Positions 40,741 through 52,632 of a DNA stretch of 64,000 nucleotides are shown piece after piece; within the stretch, counting starts at the first letter, position 1, and each line of letters opens with the position of its first letter. This DNA is from Streptomyces sp. LHD-70. GTDB taxonomy: Bacteria; Actinomycetota; Actinomycetes; Streptomycetales; Streptomycetaceae. The stretch spans positions 62,001 to 126,000 of the forward strand of contig NZ_JAVIFW010000002.1 of assembly GCF_031157275.1 (NCBI RefSeq), in the 5' to 3' direction. Under the pieces are notes generated by a model. It worked only from the letters and a program-made list of their open reading frames with translations. It was not told the origin of the DNA and made no database searches. Position numbers and translations under genes: made by a program.

Positions 40741-42363
40741 ATGGACACGCCTGACGTCGGTATCCCGAAACAGCTAGCGCAGCGCCTGAGCATGCCGGAG
40801 CAGCACGAGTACCTGCGGGCCAAGCACGCCCGCCCCAAGGTCTCCCGGCGCGGAGCGCTCATCGGTGGGCTCGCGACGGCGGGCGCGGCGGGCGGCGCGG
40901 GGCTGCTCGTCGGTTCGGGGAGCGCCGCCGCGGCCTCCCCCGCGCCGGCCACGAGCGGCGCCACCGCCAAGGTGGACGGCTCGCTCGTCGCCCCCTTCGG
41001 CCGACACCTCGCCTTCGGCGCCGATCCGACGACGCAGATGCGGATCTCCTGGCAGGTCCCGTTCGCGGTGAAGCAGCCGTACGTCCGGATCGGCACGACG
41101 CCCTGGGAGTTGAGCCGGAAGATCGAGGCGGAGGTGCGCCCGCTGCACACCCCGGCCCTGTCGAAGAAGCTGCCGGAGGTGGAGCAGTACTACCTGCACG
41201 CCGCCTTCGACCACCTGAAGCCGGGCACTACGTACTACTACGGCGTCGGCCACGAGGGCTTCGACCCGGCCGCGCCCGAGCGGATGGGCACCATCGGCAC
41301 GTTCCGTACCGCGCCCGCGAAGCCGGAGAAGTTCGTGTTCACGGCCTTCGGCGACCAGGGCGTGAGCTACCACGCCCTCGCCAACGACCAGTTGATCCTC
41401 GGTCAGAACCCGTCGTTCCACCTGCACGCGGGCGACATCTGCTACGCGGACTCCAGCGGCCTGGGCAAGGAGTCGGACACGTACGACGCACGCGTGTGGG
41501 ACACGTTCCTCGCGCAGACCGAGTCGGTGGCGAAGTCCGTGCCGTGGATGGTGACGACCGGCAACCACGACATGGAGGCCTGGTACTCGCCGAACGGCTA
41601 CGGCGGCCAGTCGGCCCGCTGGTCGCTCCCCGAGAACGGCTTCGACCCCGAGAACGCCCCGGGCGTCTACTCGTTCCGCTACGGCAGCGTCGGCGTGGTG
41701 GCCCTGGACGCCAACGACGTCTCGTACGAGATCCCCGCCAACAAGGGCTACACGGACGGCAAGCAGACCGCCTGGCTGGACAAGCGCCTCGCCGAGCTGC
41801 GCGCGGACGCGGACGTCGACTTCATCGTGGTCTTCTTCCACCACTGCATGTACTCGACGTCCACGCACGCCTCGGACGGCGGGGTGCGCGACGCCTGGCT
41901 GGAGCTGTTCACCAAGCACCAGGTGGACCTGGTGATCAACGGCCACAACCATGTGTACGAGCGCACGGACGCCGTGAAGAACGGCGAGGTCGGCAGGCCC
42001 GTGCCGGTCGGCGGGAGCACGGACCCGACGCGTGACGGCATCGTGTACGTCACGGCCGGCGGCGCGGGCAAGGAGCTGTACGGCTTCGGGCCCGGCGTGA
42101 AGGACAGCTACGAGGGCCACGTGAACGACCGGGAGTCGATCGTCACGTTCCACTGGACGAAGCTGCGGCTGCCCGACCCGGACACGGTGGAGTGGTCACG
42201 GGTGCGGTACACCGGCTACTCGTTCCTCGCGGTGGAGGTGGAGACCGGAGCGAAGCCGCGGATGACGGTCTCCGCGCTCGCCGAGAGCGGCGAGCGCATC
42301 GACCACTTCGAGGTCGTACGGGGTGGTCAGCGGGGCGATCGGGGCGGCAGCGCCGCTCAGTGA
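40741..42363 (+). CDS. Secreted purple acid phosphatase-like metallophosphoesterase
   Basis: 540 aa from ATG 40741. A Tat signal after a long n-region (VSRRGALIGGLATAGAAGG, residues ~34-55) predicts export. An N-terminal fibronectin-like domain (MRISWQVPFAVKQPYVRIGTTP, LKPGTTYYYGVGHEG) precedes the phosphoesterase domain with the metal-binding blocks FGDQG, HAGDICYAD, TTGNHDME, VFFHHCMY and NGHNHVYERTD. Such enzymes release phosphate from esters outside the cell; no Pho box could be identified with confidence. The 3' end overlaps the converging small gene by 7 bp. Confidence 0.9.
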   Translation: MDTPDVGIPKQLAQRLSMPEQHEYLRAKHARPKVSRRGALIGGLATAGAAGGAGLLVGSGSAAAASPAPATSGATAKVDGSLVAPFGRHLAFGADPTTQMRISWQVPFAVKQPYVRIGTTPWELSRKIEAEVRPLHTPALSKKLPEVEQYYLHAAFDHLKPGTTYYYGVGHEGFDPAAPERMGTIGTFRTAPAKPEKFVFTAFGDQGVSYHALANDQLILGQNPSFHLHAGDICYADSSGLGKESDTYDARVWDTFLAQTESVAKSVPWMVTTGNHDMEAWYSPNGYGGQSARWSLPENGFDPENAPGVYSFRYGSVGVVALDANDVSYEIPANKGYTDGKQTAWLDKRLAELRADADVDFIVVFFHHCMYSTSTHASDGGVRDAWLELFTKHQVDLVINGHNHVYERTDAVKNGEVGRPVPVGGSTDPTRDGIVYVTAGGAGKELYGFGPGVKDSYEGHVNDRESIVTFHWTKLRLPDPDTVEWSRVRYTGYSFLAVEVETGAKPRMTVSALAESGERIDHFEVVRGGQRGDRGGSAAQ

Positions 42364-42491
42364 CCCGTCTCGCCGCCGTTGTCCCTCCGGTCGAGAGCGC
42401 GCTGGAGGGCGGCGGCGGCGTTCTTGCGCTCGGTCTCCCCGATGCGGGGGGCGCGGCGGACTCGGCGGGCGGCGACGGTCGTCTCGGTCAT
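42357..42491 (-). CDS. Small basic protein of unknown function (44 aa)
   Basis: Not recognised. MTETTVAARRVRRAPRIGETERKNAAAALQRALDRRDNGGETGH in outline: Arg-rich start, a probable amphipathic helix (ERKNAAAALQRALDRR) and a polar tail. A strong AAGGAG 10 nt before the ATG supports translation. No cysteine and no membrane segment. It converges on the phosphatase gene; the 260 bp upstream of it (42492-42754) holds no gene. A conserved short regulatory or structural peptide is possible. Confidence 0.6.
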   Translation of the reverse strand: MTETTVAARRVRRAPRIGETERKNAAAALQRALDRRDNGGETGH

Positions 42492-42754
42492 GAGGATTCG
42501 ACTCCTTGAGGGGCACGACGGAGTGCGGAGAGGGGGGTACGAGACGCCGGAGGGGCGGGGAGCGGGGGCGGCAGGGGTTGCCTGCGGGGGTGCCCGGCTC
42601 ACGACCGCCATTCGCTGGATCGAGCGAGACGTTCGGCTCCTACCAAGCTAAGCGAGCATCGAGCCGCTGTCTCTACAATTACTCGGACTTCCTACTATCT
42701 GAGACGGCGATCATGAAGCGGAGCCCGCGGAGGCCTCTCTTCCTGCGCCGCCGC

Positions 42755-43683
42755 TCAGCCCTTGAGCTCCCTCAATTCCCTGATCAGCGCCCTGACTACG
42801 GGTGTTCCGGCGAGCTCGGGCGTCGTCACCCAGCCGATCGAGCGGAACGGGCGGTCCGGGCCGAGATCGGTGATCTGAACCGAGGGCGGTGCTCCGGTCA
42901 GCGAGAGCTCGGGCATGATCGCCATTCCGTGACCGGCGCTCACCATCGACAGCACCGCTCCGTCGTCCCCGGTCTCGACGGTGGCGCGCGGGATCCAGTC
43001 CTGCTCGCTCCACCAGCGCCGGGTGTACGAGCCGCAGTTCTCCACCCAGTCGACCAGCGGCAGCGACCGCGGATCGGGGTGCCCGGCCGGATGCACGAAC
43101 GCGTACGCCTCCTCCCGGAGCACGTCGCCGGTCAGGCCCGGCAGGATCGGCGAGGTCTCCCCGATCGTGGCGATCCCGACGTCCGCACGCCCGGCGAGCA
43201 CCTCGCCCCCCGTGCCCGCGCCCACTTCGCGTACGACCTTGACGCGGGCGTCGATCCCCGGGTGCCGTTCGCGCAGCCGCCCCAGCGCCTCGGGCAGCAG
43301 ATGCAGCGCGGCGCTGCGGAAGGCGGCGATCCGCAGCGGGCCCTCGATCCGGCCGCGCTCCGCGCCGCGCACCTCGGCGGCCATCGCGTCGAGCAGATGC
43401 AGCACGCGGCGCGCGTAGGCCACGGCGCGCTCCCCCGCCGCGGTCGGCGCCGCCCCCGCGCGTCCCCGCGTGAACAGCACGGCACCGAGCTTGCGCCCAC
43501 CCGTCTCCCGCCACCGCCCTACTCGAGGCCCTTCGGGCCGCCCCTCAGGATGGTGCCCCGCACCGAGTGCGAGACCGCGGACTGCGTCAGTCCGAGCGCC
43601 GAGGCCGCCGACGAGAAGCCGCCCCGCTCGGCCACGGCGACGAGCGTCCGCAGTTCGTGCGGTGCCAGATCCTGCTCGGCCAT
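42755..43683 (-). pseudogene. LysR-family regulator disrupted by an insertion/frameshift after the HTH
   Basis: The HTH half (MAEQDLAPHELRTLVAVAERGG, ALGLTQSAVSHSVRG) is in one frame and stops at TAG near 43519. The rest (KLGAVLFTRGRAGAAPTAAGERAVAYARR through the substrate-binding domain to LIRELRELKG) is in another. Between VRG and KLGAV lie ~62 nt where ~15 are normal, so ~45-50 nt containing the palindrome GGCCCGAAGGGCC were probably inserted at ~43505-43552. All other parts look intact, suggesting a recent loss. A T-N11-A palindrome remains upstream. Confidence 0.75.
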
Positions 43684-43710
43684 CGCGCGGGCCACCTCTC
43701 TCACCTGTAC

Positions 43711-43729
43711 GTATGAGCACCGCTCATAC
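43711..43729. promoter_or_regulatory. LysR-type palindromic operator
   Basis: GTATGAG-CACCG-CTCATAC, perfect 7-bp arms, containing a T-N11-A core. It lies between the broken LysR gene and the divergent oxidoreductase gene, where a LysR protein would control both. Confidence 0.65.
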
Positions 43730-43793
43730 CCGGCGCCGTTCCATGAGCCCAACCCTCTGCCCGGCCCGCGGATTCCCGCCTACGTTTCCGGCC

Positions 43794-44807
43794 ATGACGA
43801 ACGACACCGCCCTCACCGTCCACCAGACCGCCCGCCCGCACGGTTTCCCCACCCCCGACCACTTCGCGTTCGTGGAGTCGGCCGTCCCGCATCCGACTCC
43901 CGGCACCGCCCTGGTGGAGAACCTGTACTGGTCCGTGGACCCGTACCACCGCGAGCTGATGGACGACGTGCCCGGCGGCTTCGCGCTGCACGCGTCGCTG
44001 GAGGGGCGGACCGTCGGCCGGGTCGTGGAGTCGCGCGAACCCTCCGTGAAGGAGGGCGAGTTGGTCTTCCACCGGCAGGGCTGGCGCACCCACGCCGTGG
44101 TCACGCCCGACGAGGTCCGCCGCCTGCCGCACTTCGACGGGGTGCCGCTCTCGGCCCACCTGAGCATCCTCGGCGGCACCGGCCTGACCGCCTACGTCGG
44201 GCTGACCCGGATCGCCCGGCTGCGGGAGGGCGAGGACCTGTTCGTGTCGGCCGCGGCGGGCGGCGTCGGCACGGCCACCGCACGGCTCGCGCGACTGCTC
44301 GGCGCGGGGCGGATCGTGGGCAGCGCGGGCTCGGCGGCGAAGGTCGCCCACCTCACGGCGGAGGTCGGGTACGACGCCGCCTTCGACTACCACGACGGGC
44401 CCGTGGCCGAGCAGTTGGCGAAGGCCGCGCCCGACGGCTTCGACGTGTTCCTGGACAACGTCGGCGGCGAGCACCTCGGCGCCGGGATCTCCGCGCTGCG
44501 GGAGCACGGCCGGGTGGTGCGGGTCGGCACGGTCAGCCAGTACAACGACCCCGACGCACCGCCCGTCCGCTTCAACCACGCCGACGTCGTGGAGAAGTCC
44601 TTGCGCCTGGAGGGCTTCCTCGTCCGCGACTACCGGGACGTGCAGGAGGAGTTGTACGAGTTCGTCGTGCCGCATCTGCAGGGTGGGCGGGTCGCGTTGG
44701 ACGAGACGGTGACGGAGGGGTTCGAGTCGATCGTGGACGCGTTCCTCGGCATGCTGCGTGGGGCGAACCTGGGCAAGACGATCGTGCGGTCGCCTGCGGC
44801 GGGCTGA
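43794..44807 (+). CDS. NADP-dependent MDR oxidoreductase (alkenal/curcumin reductase type)
   Basis: A 337-aa zinc-independent medium-chain reductase. The N-terminal GroES-like domain contains ENLYWSVDPYHRELMDD, then GGTGLTAYVGL and the nucleotide motif VSAAAGGVGTATARLARLLGAGRIVGSAGS, followed by AAFDYHDGPV, FDVFLDNVGGEHL and HGRVVRVGTVSQYN. Such enzymes reduce double bonds of unsaturated carbonyls. Divergent from the disrupted LysR gene, which probably once controlled it. Confidence 0.88.
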   Translation: MTNDTALTVHQTARPHGFPTPDHFAFVESAVPHPTPGTALVENLYWSVDPYHRELMDDVPGGFALHASLEGRTVGRVVESREPSVKEGELVFHRQGWRTHAVVTPDEVRRLPHFDGVPLSAHLSILGGTGLTAYVGLTRIARLREGEDLFVSAAAGGVGTATARLARLLGAGRIVGSAGSAAKVAHLTAEVGYDAAFDYHDGPVAEQLAKAAPDGFDVFLDNVGGEHLGAGISALREHGRVVRVGTVSQYNDPDAPPVRFNHADVVEKSLRLEGFLVRDYRDVQEELYEFVVPHLQGGRVALDETVTEGFESIVDAFLGMLRGANLGKTIVRSPAAG

Positions 44808-44815
44808 TCCCCTCC

Positions 44816-44892
44816 CCGCCCCTTCCCGAAACTGGGGGCCAGCCACCCAGACCCCCGCTCCTCAAACGCCGGAGGGGCTGATTTTGCAGCCG
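44816..44892. repeat. Dispersed Streptomyces-type intergenic repeat
   Basis: Begins CCCCGCCCCTTCCCGAAA (also at 17088 and 49017) and contains CTCCTCAAACGCCGGAGGGG at ~44860. It lies between converging genes just before the pruA terminator. Confidence 0.75.
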
Positions 44893-44896
44893 GGAA

Positions 44897-44940
44897 GAAA
44901 AATCACCGCCCCCGTCCGGCGTGGGGACCGTACGGGGGCG
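44897..44940 (-). terminator. Terminator of pruA
   Basis: CGCCCCCGT/ACGGGGGCG stem (44907-44915 with 44932-44940), followed on the minus strand by TGATTTTTCTTC, 23 nt after the stop. Confidence 0.75.
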
Positions 44941-44963
44941 GGTGTTCAGACGGGCAGCGAATC

Positions 44964-46595
<1,632 letters not shown>

Positions 46596-46671
46596 GTATT
46601 CCGTCCTCCTTGGTGGGGTTCTGATGAGGGGTGTGGGGCTCGGCCCTGGGCCAAGTCTCGGTGCCCGACGG

Positions 46672-47598
46672 TCAGTTCTTGGTGATCGTCGAGCGGGCGA
46701 AGAAGAGCAGGTTGGCGGGCTTCTCCGCGAGGCGCCGCATGAAGTAGCCGTACCAGTCGGTGCCGTACGCGGTGTAGACGCGCATGCGGTGTCCCTCGGC
46801 GGCCAGCCGGACATGCTCCTCGCTGCGGATGCCGTACAGCATCTGGAACTCGTACTCGTCCAGTTTGCGCCCGGCACGGCGGGCGAGCTCCTGGCTGATG
46901 GCGATGAGTCGCGGGTCGTGGGACCCGATCATCGGGTAGCCCTCGCCGTGCATCAGGATCTTCAGGATGCGGACGTACGCCTTGTCGATCTCGCCCTTGT
47001 CCTGGTAGGCGACCTCGACGGGCTCCTTGTAGGCGCCCTTCACGATCCGGACCCGGCTGCTGTTCGCGGCGAGGCGGCGGGCGTCGTCCTCGGTGCGGAA
47101 CAGGTACGCCTGGATGACGCAGCCGGTCTGCGGGAAGTCCTTCCGCAGCTCGTCGTGGATGGCGAACATCGAGTCGAGGGTCGTGTGGTCCTCGGCGTCA
47201 AGGGTCACCGTGGTGCCGATGGCGGCGGCGGCCTCGACGACGGGGCGCACGTTGGCAAGCGCCAGCTCGTGGCCGCCCGCCAGCGCCTGGCCGAACATCG
47301 ACAGCTTCACGGACATCTCGGCCTTGGTGCCGAGGCCGAGGCCCTTGAGGTGCGCGATCAGGTCCAGGTACGCGTCCCGGGCGGCGGCGGCCTGCTCGGG
47401 CGTCGTGATGTCCTCGCCGACGACGTCGAGGGTGACTTCGAGGCCCTTGGCGACGGCGTCCTCGACGACCGGCACGACCTGGTCGACGGTCTCGCCGGGG
47501 ATGAACCGCTCGACGACCTGCCTGGTGCCCGGCGCGGCCGACACGAAGCGGCGCATCTTGTCGCTGCGCGACGCGGCGAGAATCACGGGAGCCAGCAC
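46672..47598 (-). CDS. putA: Proline dehydrogenase (monofunctional)
   Basis: A 308-aa FAD-dependent TIM-barrel enzyme. Contains VKLSMFGQALAGG, VTLDAEDHTTLDSMF, GCVIQAYLFRTEDDA, RIVKGAYKEP, GSHDPRLI, EYEFQMLYGIR and YGTDWYGYFMRRLAE, which bind FAD and proline. GTG 47598 with GGAGG 6 nt upstream. First gene of putA-pruA and divergent from the PucR regulator. Confidence 0.95.
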   Translation of the reverse strand: MLAPVILAASRSDKMRRFVSAAPGTRQVVERFIPGETVDQVVPVVEDAVAKGLEVTLDVVGEDITTPEQAAAARDAYLDLIAHLKGLGLGTKAEMSVKLSMFGQALAGGHELALANVRPVVEAAAAIGTTVTLDAEDHTTLDSMFAIHDELRKDFPQTGCVIQAYLFRTEDDARRLAANSSRVRIVKGAYKEPVEVAYQDKGEIDKAYVRILKILMHGEGYPMIGSHDPRLIAISQELARRAGRKLDEYEFQMLYGIRSEEHVRLAAEGHRMRVYTAYGTDWYGYFMRRLAEKPANLLFFARSTITKN

Positions 47599-47781
47599 GG
47601 GGCACCTCCAGAACGGATGTGAAGGGAGCGACTCCCGGGCGGTCGGTGACCGAAAGGGAGCGGCAGGGGGAACCACCGTGAAACCTAAGGTTCGCTCCGA
47701 TCCTGAACCATCGACAGGTGTCACGCATCCGTGCCCTGCATCTCAGACATCTGTATGGGACAGGCTTCCGAGTGCCGCACA

Positions 47782-49011
47782 ATGGCCCTCGTGAAGGGCG
47801 ACTACCAGGACCTGGTCGATGAGATCTCCGCGCTGCTCGGAGCGCCCGCGACCTTGGAGAACCGGGATTTCGAGCTGATCGCGTTCGGCGCGCAGGACAG
47901 CGACGGCATGGACGAGCTGGACCTCGATCCGGTGCGTACGCGCTCGATCCTGACCAGGAAGTCCACCGCCGCGGTGCGGTCCTGGTTCGAGGGCTTCGGC
48001 ATCACCCGCGCGGACGGCCCGGTGCGCATCCCGGCGGCCCCGGACGCGGGCGTGCTGCGCGCCCGGATCTGTCTTCCGGTACGCCACCGGGGCGTGGTCC
48101 ACGGGTACGTGTGGCTCCTGGACTCGGAGCCGGGCCCCTCCGCCGCCCAACTGGACGCGGCCCTCCAGGTGACGGAGCGGATCGGGGTGCTGCTCGCGGC
48201 GGAGGAGTCGGCGGGCGACGACGTGGCCCGCGAGCTGCGCGCCCTGCTCACCGCCCCGGCGGGTTGGCAGCGGGAGGCGGCGACGACGGCCCTGCGGGAC
48301 GCACTGGGCGCGGCGGCCGACGAGCTGCACGCGCTGGTGTGCGTCACGCCGTGGCCGGCGTCGGCCTCTCCGGGTGCTCGGCGGGCGCCGGGCACGGTCG
48401 CGGTGTGCACGGTGCCGGGGGCGCCGGGTGCCACGGCCGGGGCTCCGGCGGGGCCGCAGACCCTGGCCGCGCTGGTGCGGCTGCGCTCGGCGGAGGTGCT
48501 CGGGCCCGCGCGGACGGCGGCCGGACGGCTCGTCGACGCGGTGGACGGTGCGGGCACGACGGGCACGACGGGCACGGCGGGCATCGCGGTGCCGCGCCGC
48601 GGCCTCGGCGAACTGCCCGCCGCCTGGCAGGAGGCCGCTGCGGCGGCGCGCGCGGCGGCGGCCCGGCGGGCGGCGGCGACGAGCGGGGGTCCCGGCGGTA
48701 CGGCGGTCGCGGCCGAACGGGTGGCGGAGTGGGCCGAGTTGGGCCCGTACCGCCTGTTGACCGCGCTGCCCGCGGAGGCCGCGCACGATCCGGTGGTGGA
48801 GCAGCTGCTCACCCGTCCCGAACTGGCCCGCACCGCCGAGGTGTTCCTCGACCAGGCGGGCCAGGCGGGGCGCGCGGCGACGGCACTCGGCATCCACCGG
48901 CAGACGCTGTACTACCGGCTGTCGCGGGTGGAGCAGCTGACTGGGCTCGACCTGGACGCCGGGGAGGACCGGTTGCTGCTGCACATGGCGTTGAAGGCGG
49001 CGCGGCTCTAG
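47782..49011 (+). CDS. PucR-family regulator (CdaR-like), probable activator of putA-pruA
   Basis: 409 aa if started at ATG 47782; an in-frame start at 47731 would add 17 residues. The N-terminal part (~1-110; [41 protein letters not shown]) is GAF-like. An Ala/Gly-rich middle follows, and the C terminus is the PucR HTH ([43 protein letters not shown]). PucR proteins divergent from proline dehydrogenase are known actinobacterial proline-responsive activators; the role here is by position. Confidence 0.88.
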   Translation: MALVKGDYQDLVDEISALLGAPATLENRDFELIAFGAQDSDGMDELDLDPVRTRSILTRKSTAAVRSWFEGFGITRADGPVRIPAAPDAGVLRARICLPVRHRGVVHGYVWLLDSEPGPSAAQLDAALQVTERIGVLLAAEESAGDDVARELRALLTAPAGWQREAATTALRDALGAAADELHALVCVTPWPASASPGARRAPGTVAVCTVPGAPGATAGAPAGPQTLAALVRLRSAEVLGPARTAAGRLVDAVDGAGTTGTTGTAGIAVPRRGLGELPAAWQEAAAAARAAAARRAAATSGGPGGTAVAAERVAEWAELGPYRLLTALPAEAAHDPVVEQLLTRPELARTAEVFLDQAGQAGRAATALGIHRQTLYYRLSRVEQLTGLDLDAGEDRLLLHMALKAARL

Positions 49012-49016
49012 TTCCT

Positions 49017-49080
49017 CCCCTTCCCGAAAATCCTGCCGGACGGGCCTCCGCAGGATTTCGGGAAGGGGCGGGGAGGGGAA
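49017..49080 (+). terminator. Terminator of the PucR gene, part of a dispersed repeat
   Basis: A 19-bp stem (49017-49036 with 49050-49068) with one bulged A and a 13-nt loop, 6 nt after the stop. The outer sequence CCCCTTCCCGA/TCGGGAAGGGG is shared with the repeats at 17081 and 44820. Confidence 0.8.
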
Positions 49081-49082
49081 AC

Positions 49083-49125
49083 AAAAAGCGGGGCCCAGAG
49101 TGCCGAACCGCACCCCGAGCCCCGC
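49083..49125 (-). terminator. Terminator of serA
   Basis: GCGGGGC (49088-49094) and GCCCCGC (49119-49125) pair, and on the minus strand the stem is followed by TTTTTGTTT. Confidence 0.8.
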
Positions 49126-49136
49126 CAACTCCCCAA

Positions 49137-50738
49137 CTACTCCGACAGGTTGACCGACCGAGCCGACGTCGCGCCGATCTCCGCCGCCAGCTCCGTGAGA
49201 ACCTGCGCCGGAACCGTGTCGTCCACGGTCAGGACCGCGAGGGCCTCACCACCGGCGGCCGCCCGCGACACCTGCATGCCCGCGATGTTCAGCCCGCCCT
49301 CGCCGAGGACCCGGCCGACCGTGCCGACGACACCGGGACGGTCCGCGTACCGCAGCACCACCATGTGGTCGGCGAGCGCCAGGTCGATGTCGTGCTCGCC
49401 GATCGCGACGATCTTCTGCAGGTGCTTCGGCCCGGCCAGCGTGCCGGAGACCGCGATCTCCTCACCGCCGGACAGCGTGCCGCGCACCGTGACCATGTTG
49501 CGGTGGTCGGGCGACTCGGACGTGGTGGTCAGCCGCACCTCGACGCCGCGCTCCTGCGCGAACAGCGGGGCGTTCACGTACGACACCGTCTCGTCCACGA
49601 CGTCCTCGAACACGCCCTTGAGCGCGGAGAGTTCGAGCACCTTGACGTCGTGCTGGGTGATCTCGCCGCAGACCTCGACGTCCAGGCGGACGGCGACCTC
49701 ACTGGCGAGCGCGGTGAAGATCCGGCCGAGCTTCTCGGCGAGCGGCAGACCCGGGCGTACGTCCTCGGCGATGACACCGCCCTGGACGTTCACCGCGTCC
49801 GGCACCAGCTCACCGGCGAGCGCGAGGCGCACCGACTTGGCGACGGCGATACCGGCCTTCTCCTGCGCCTCGTCCGTGGAGGCGCCGAGGTGCGGGGTGC
49901 AGACGACCTGGTCGAACTCGAAGAGCGGCGAGTCCGTGCACGGCTCCTTGGCGTACACGTCCAGGCCGGCGCCGGCGACGCGGCCCTCCTTGAGCGCCGA
50001 GAACAGCGCCTCCTCGTCGACGATCCCGCCGCGCGCGGCGTTCACGATGCGGACGCTCGGCTTGACCTTGTGCAGCGCCTCGTCACCGATGAGACCGAGG
50101 GTCTCGGGGGTCTTGGGCAGGTGCACGGTGATGAAGTCGGAGACCTCGAGCAGCTCGTCGAGCGAGAGCAGCTTGACGCCCATCTGCGCGGCCCGCGCGG
50201 GCTGGACGTACGGGTCGTACGCGACGACCTTCATGCCGAAGGCCGACATGCGCTGGGCGACCAGGACGCCGATGCGGCCGAGGCCGACGACACCGAGGGT
50301 CTTCTCCGCGAGCTCGACACCCGTGTACTTGGAGCGCTTCCACTCGCGGTTCTTCAGCGCGGTGTTGGCCTGCGGGATGTTGCGCGCGGTGGCGACGAGC
50401 AGGCCGCAGGCCAGCTCGGCGGCCGTGACGATGTTGGACGTCGGGGCGTTGACGACCATCACGCCGGCCTTGGTGGCGGCGGACACGTCGACGTTGTCGA
50501 GGCCGACACCGGCTCGTGCGACGACCTTCAGCTTCTTCGCGGCGGCGATGGCCTCTGCGTCCACCTTGGTGGCGGAGCGGACCAGGATCGCGTCGACGTC
50601 GGCGATCGCGGGGATCAGCTCGGCGCGGTCGGCGCCGTTGCACTGCCGGATCTCGAAGTCCGGACCCAGCGCGTCCACGGTCGCGGGCGACAGCTCTTCG
50701 GCGATGAGTACGACGGGTTTGGCAGGGTTCGAGCTCAC
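49137..50738 (-). CDS. serA: D-3-phosphoglycerate dehydrogenase
   Basis: 533 aa from GTG 50738 (GAGGA 5 nt upstream); an in-frame GTG at 50750 is less likely. Domains: substrate/nucleotide domain with VGLGRIGVLVAQRM, AARGGIVDEEAL (catalytic Arg), AGLDVYAKEP and TPHLGASTDEAQ (Glu/His); the long-form intervening ASB domain (~315-450; VRPGLPLAEKLGRIF); and a C-terminal ACT domain (DIDLALADHMVVLRYADRPGVVGTVG) for serine feedback. First step of serine synthesis. Confidence 0.96.
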   Translation of the reverse strand: MSSNPAKPVVLIAEELSPATVDALGPDFEIRQCNGADRAELIPAIADVDAILVRSATKVDAEAIAAAKKLKVVARAGVGLDNVDVSAATKAGVMVVNAPTSNIVTAAELACGLLVATARNIPQANTALKNREWKRSKYTGVELAEKTLGVVGLGRIGVLVAQRMSAFGMKVVAYDPYVQPARAAQMGVKLLSLDELLEVSDFITVHLPKTPETLGLIGDEALHKVKPSVRIVNAARGGIVDEEALFSALKEGRVAGAGLDVYAKEPCTDSPLFEFDQVVCTPHLGASTDEAQEKAGIAVAKSVRLALAGELVPDAVNVQGGVIAEDVRPGLPLAEKLGRIFTALASEVAVRLDVEVCGEITQHDVKVLELSALKGVFEDVVDETVSYVNAPLFAQERGVEVRLTTTSESPDHRNMVTVRGTLSGGEEIAVSGTLAGPKHLQKIVAIGEHDIDLALADHMVVLRYADRPGVVGTVGRVLGEGGLNIAGMQVSRAAAGGEALAVLTVDDTVPAQVLTELAAEIGATSARSVNLSE

Positions 50739-50923
50739 GTGTGTCCTCACAAGTCCATTGCGGACGGCCGTCCCGACGGCCGCAGGCGGAGGGGCAAGCC
50801 GCGTGGAAGACGCACGACGCTGTGGGCCTGACGCGTATGTAGTACGGCAGTCTAGTGCCGGTGCGGAGGTGGTCTTGCGCCTCAGCGGAAGGGATCACCC
50901 GTCCGTGTGGGACGGGTTGGACA

Positions 50924-50954
50924 ACAGGGCCGGAGCAAGCTGCTCCGGCCCTGT
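50924..50954 (-). terminator. Terminator of ilvC
   Basis: A perfect 14-bp stem (50924-50937 with 50941-50954) with loop AGC, 10 nt after the ilvC stop. The remaining ~165 bp up to serA is the serA promoter region with no gene. Confidence 0.88.
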
Positions 50955-50964
50955 CGGCTGAGGC

Positions 50965-52074
<1,110 letters not shown>

Positions 52075-52599
52075 TCAGGCCGAGCGGTCGAGGGCGCGCA
52101 GCGAGCGGTCCGTGATGGAGCGCGAGCCACGGCCTATGGCGATCGTGCCGGACTGGACGAGTTCCTTGATGCCGTAGGGCTCCAGCATCCTGAGCATCGC
52201 CTCCAGCTTGTCGCTGGATCCGGTGGCCTCGATGGTGACCGCCTCGGGCGAGACGTCCACGGTCTTGGCGCGGAACAGCTGGACGATCTCGACGATCTGC
52301 GAGCGGGTCTCGTTGTCGGCGCGGACCTTGGCGAGGACGAGTTCGCGCTGGACGGCCTGGCCGGGCTCGAGCTCCACGATCTTCAGGACGTTGACGAGCT
52401 TGTTCAGCTGCTTGGTGACCTGTTCGAGGGGGAGGTCCTCGACGTTGACCACGATGGTGATGCGGGAGATGTCGGGGTGCTCGGTGACACCGACGGCGAG
52501 CGAGTCGATGTTGAAGCCGCGGCGCGAGAACAGGGCGGTGATCCGGGCCAGGACACCGGGCTTGTTCTCGACCAGGACGGAGAGCGTGTGCTTGGACAT
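52075..52599 (-). CDS. ilvN: Acetohydroxyacid synthase regulatory (small) subunit
   Basis: 174 aa. N-terminal ACT domain (LSVLVENKPGVLARITALFSRRGFNIDSLAVGVTE) binds valine for feedback inhibition; the C-terminal domain (LRMLEPYGIKELVQSGTIAIGRG) completes the subunit. It activates IlvB. ATG 52599 lies 33 bp after ilvB. Confidence 0.96.
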   Translation of the reverse strand: MSKHTLSVLVENKPGVLARITALFSRRGFNIDSLAVGVTEHPDISRITIVVNVEDLPLEQVTKQLNKLVNVLKIVELEPGQAVQRELVLAKVRADNETRSQIVEIVQLFRAKTVDVSPEAVTIEATGSSDKLEAMLRMLEPYGIKELVQSGTIAIGRGSRSITDRSLRALDRSA

Positions 52600-52632
52600 G
52601 TCTCGTGAGTCTCTCTTTCGCTCTCTTGGGCC

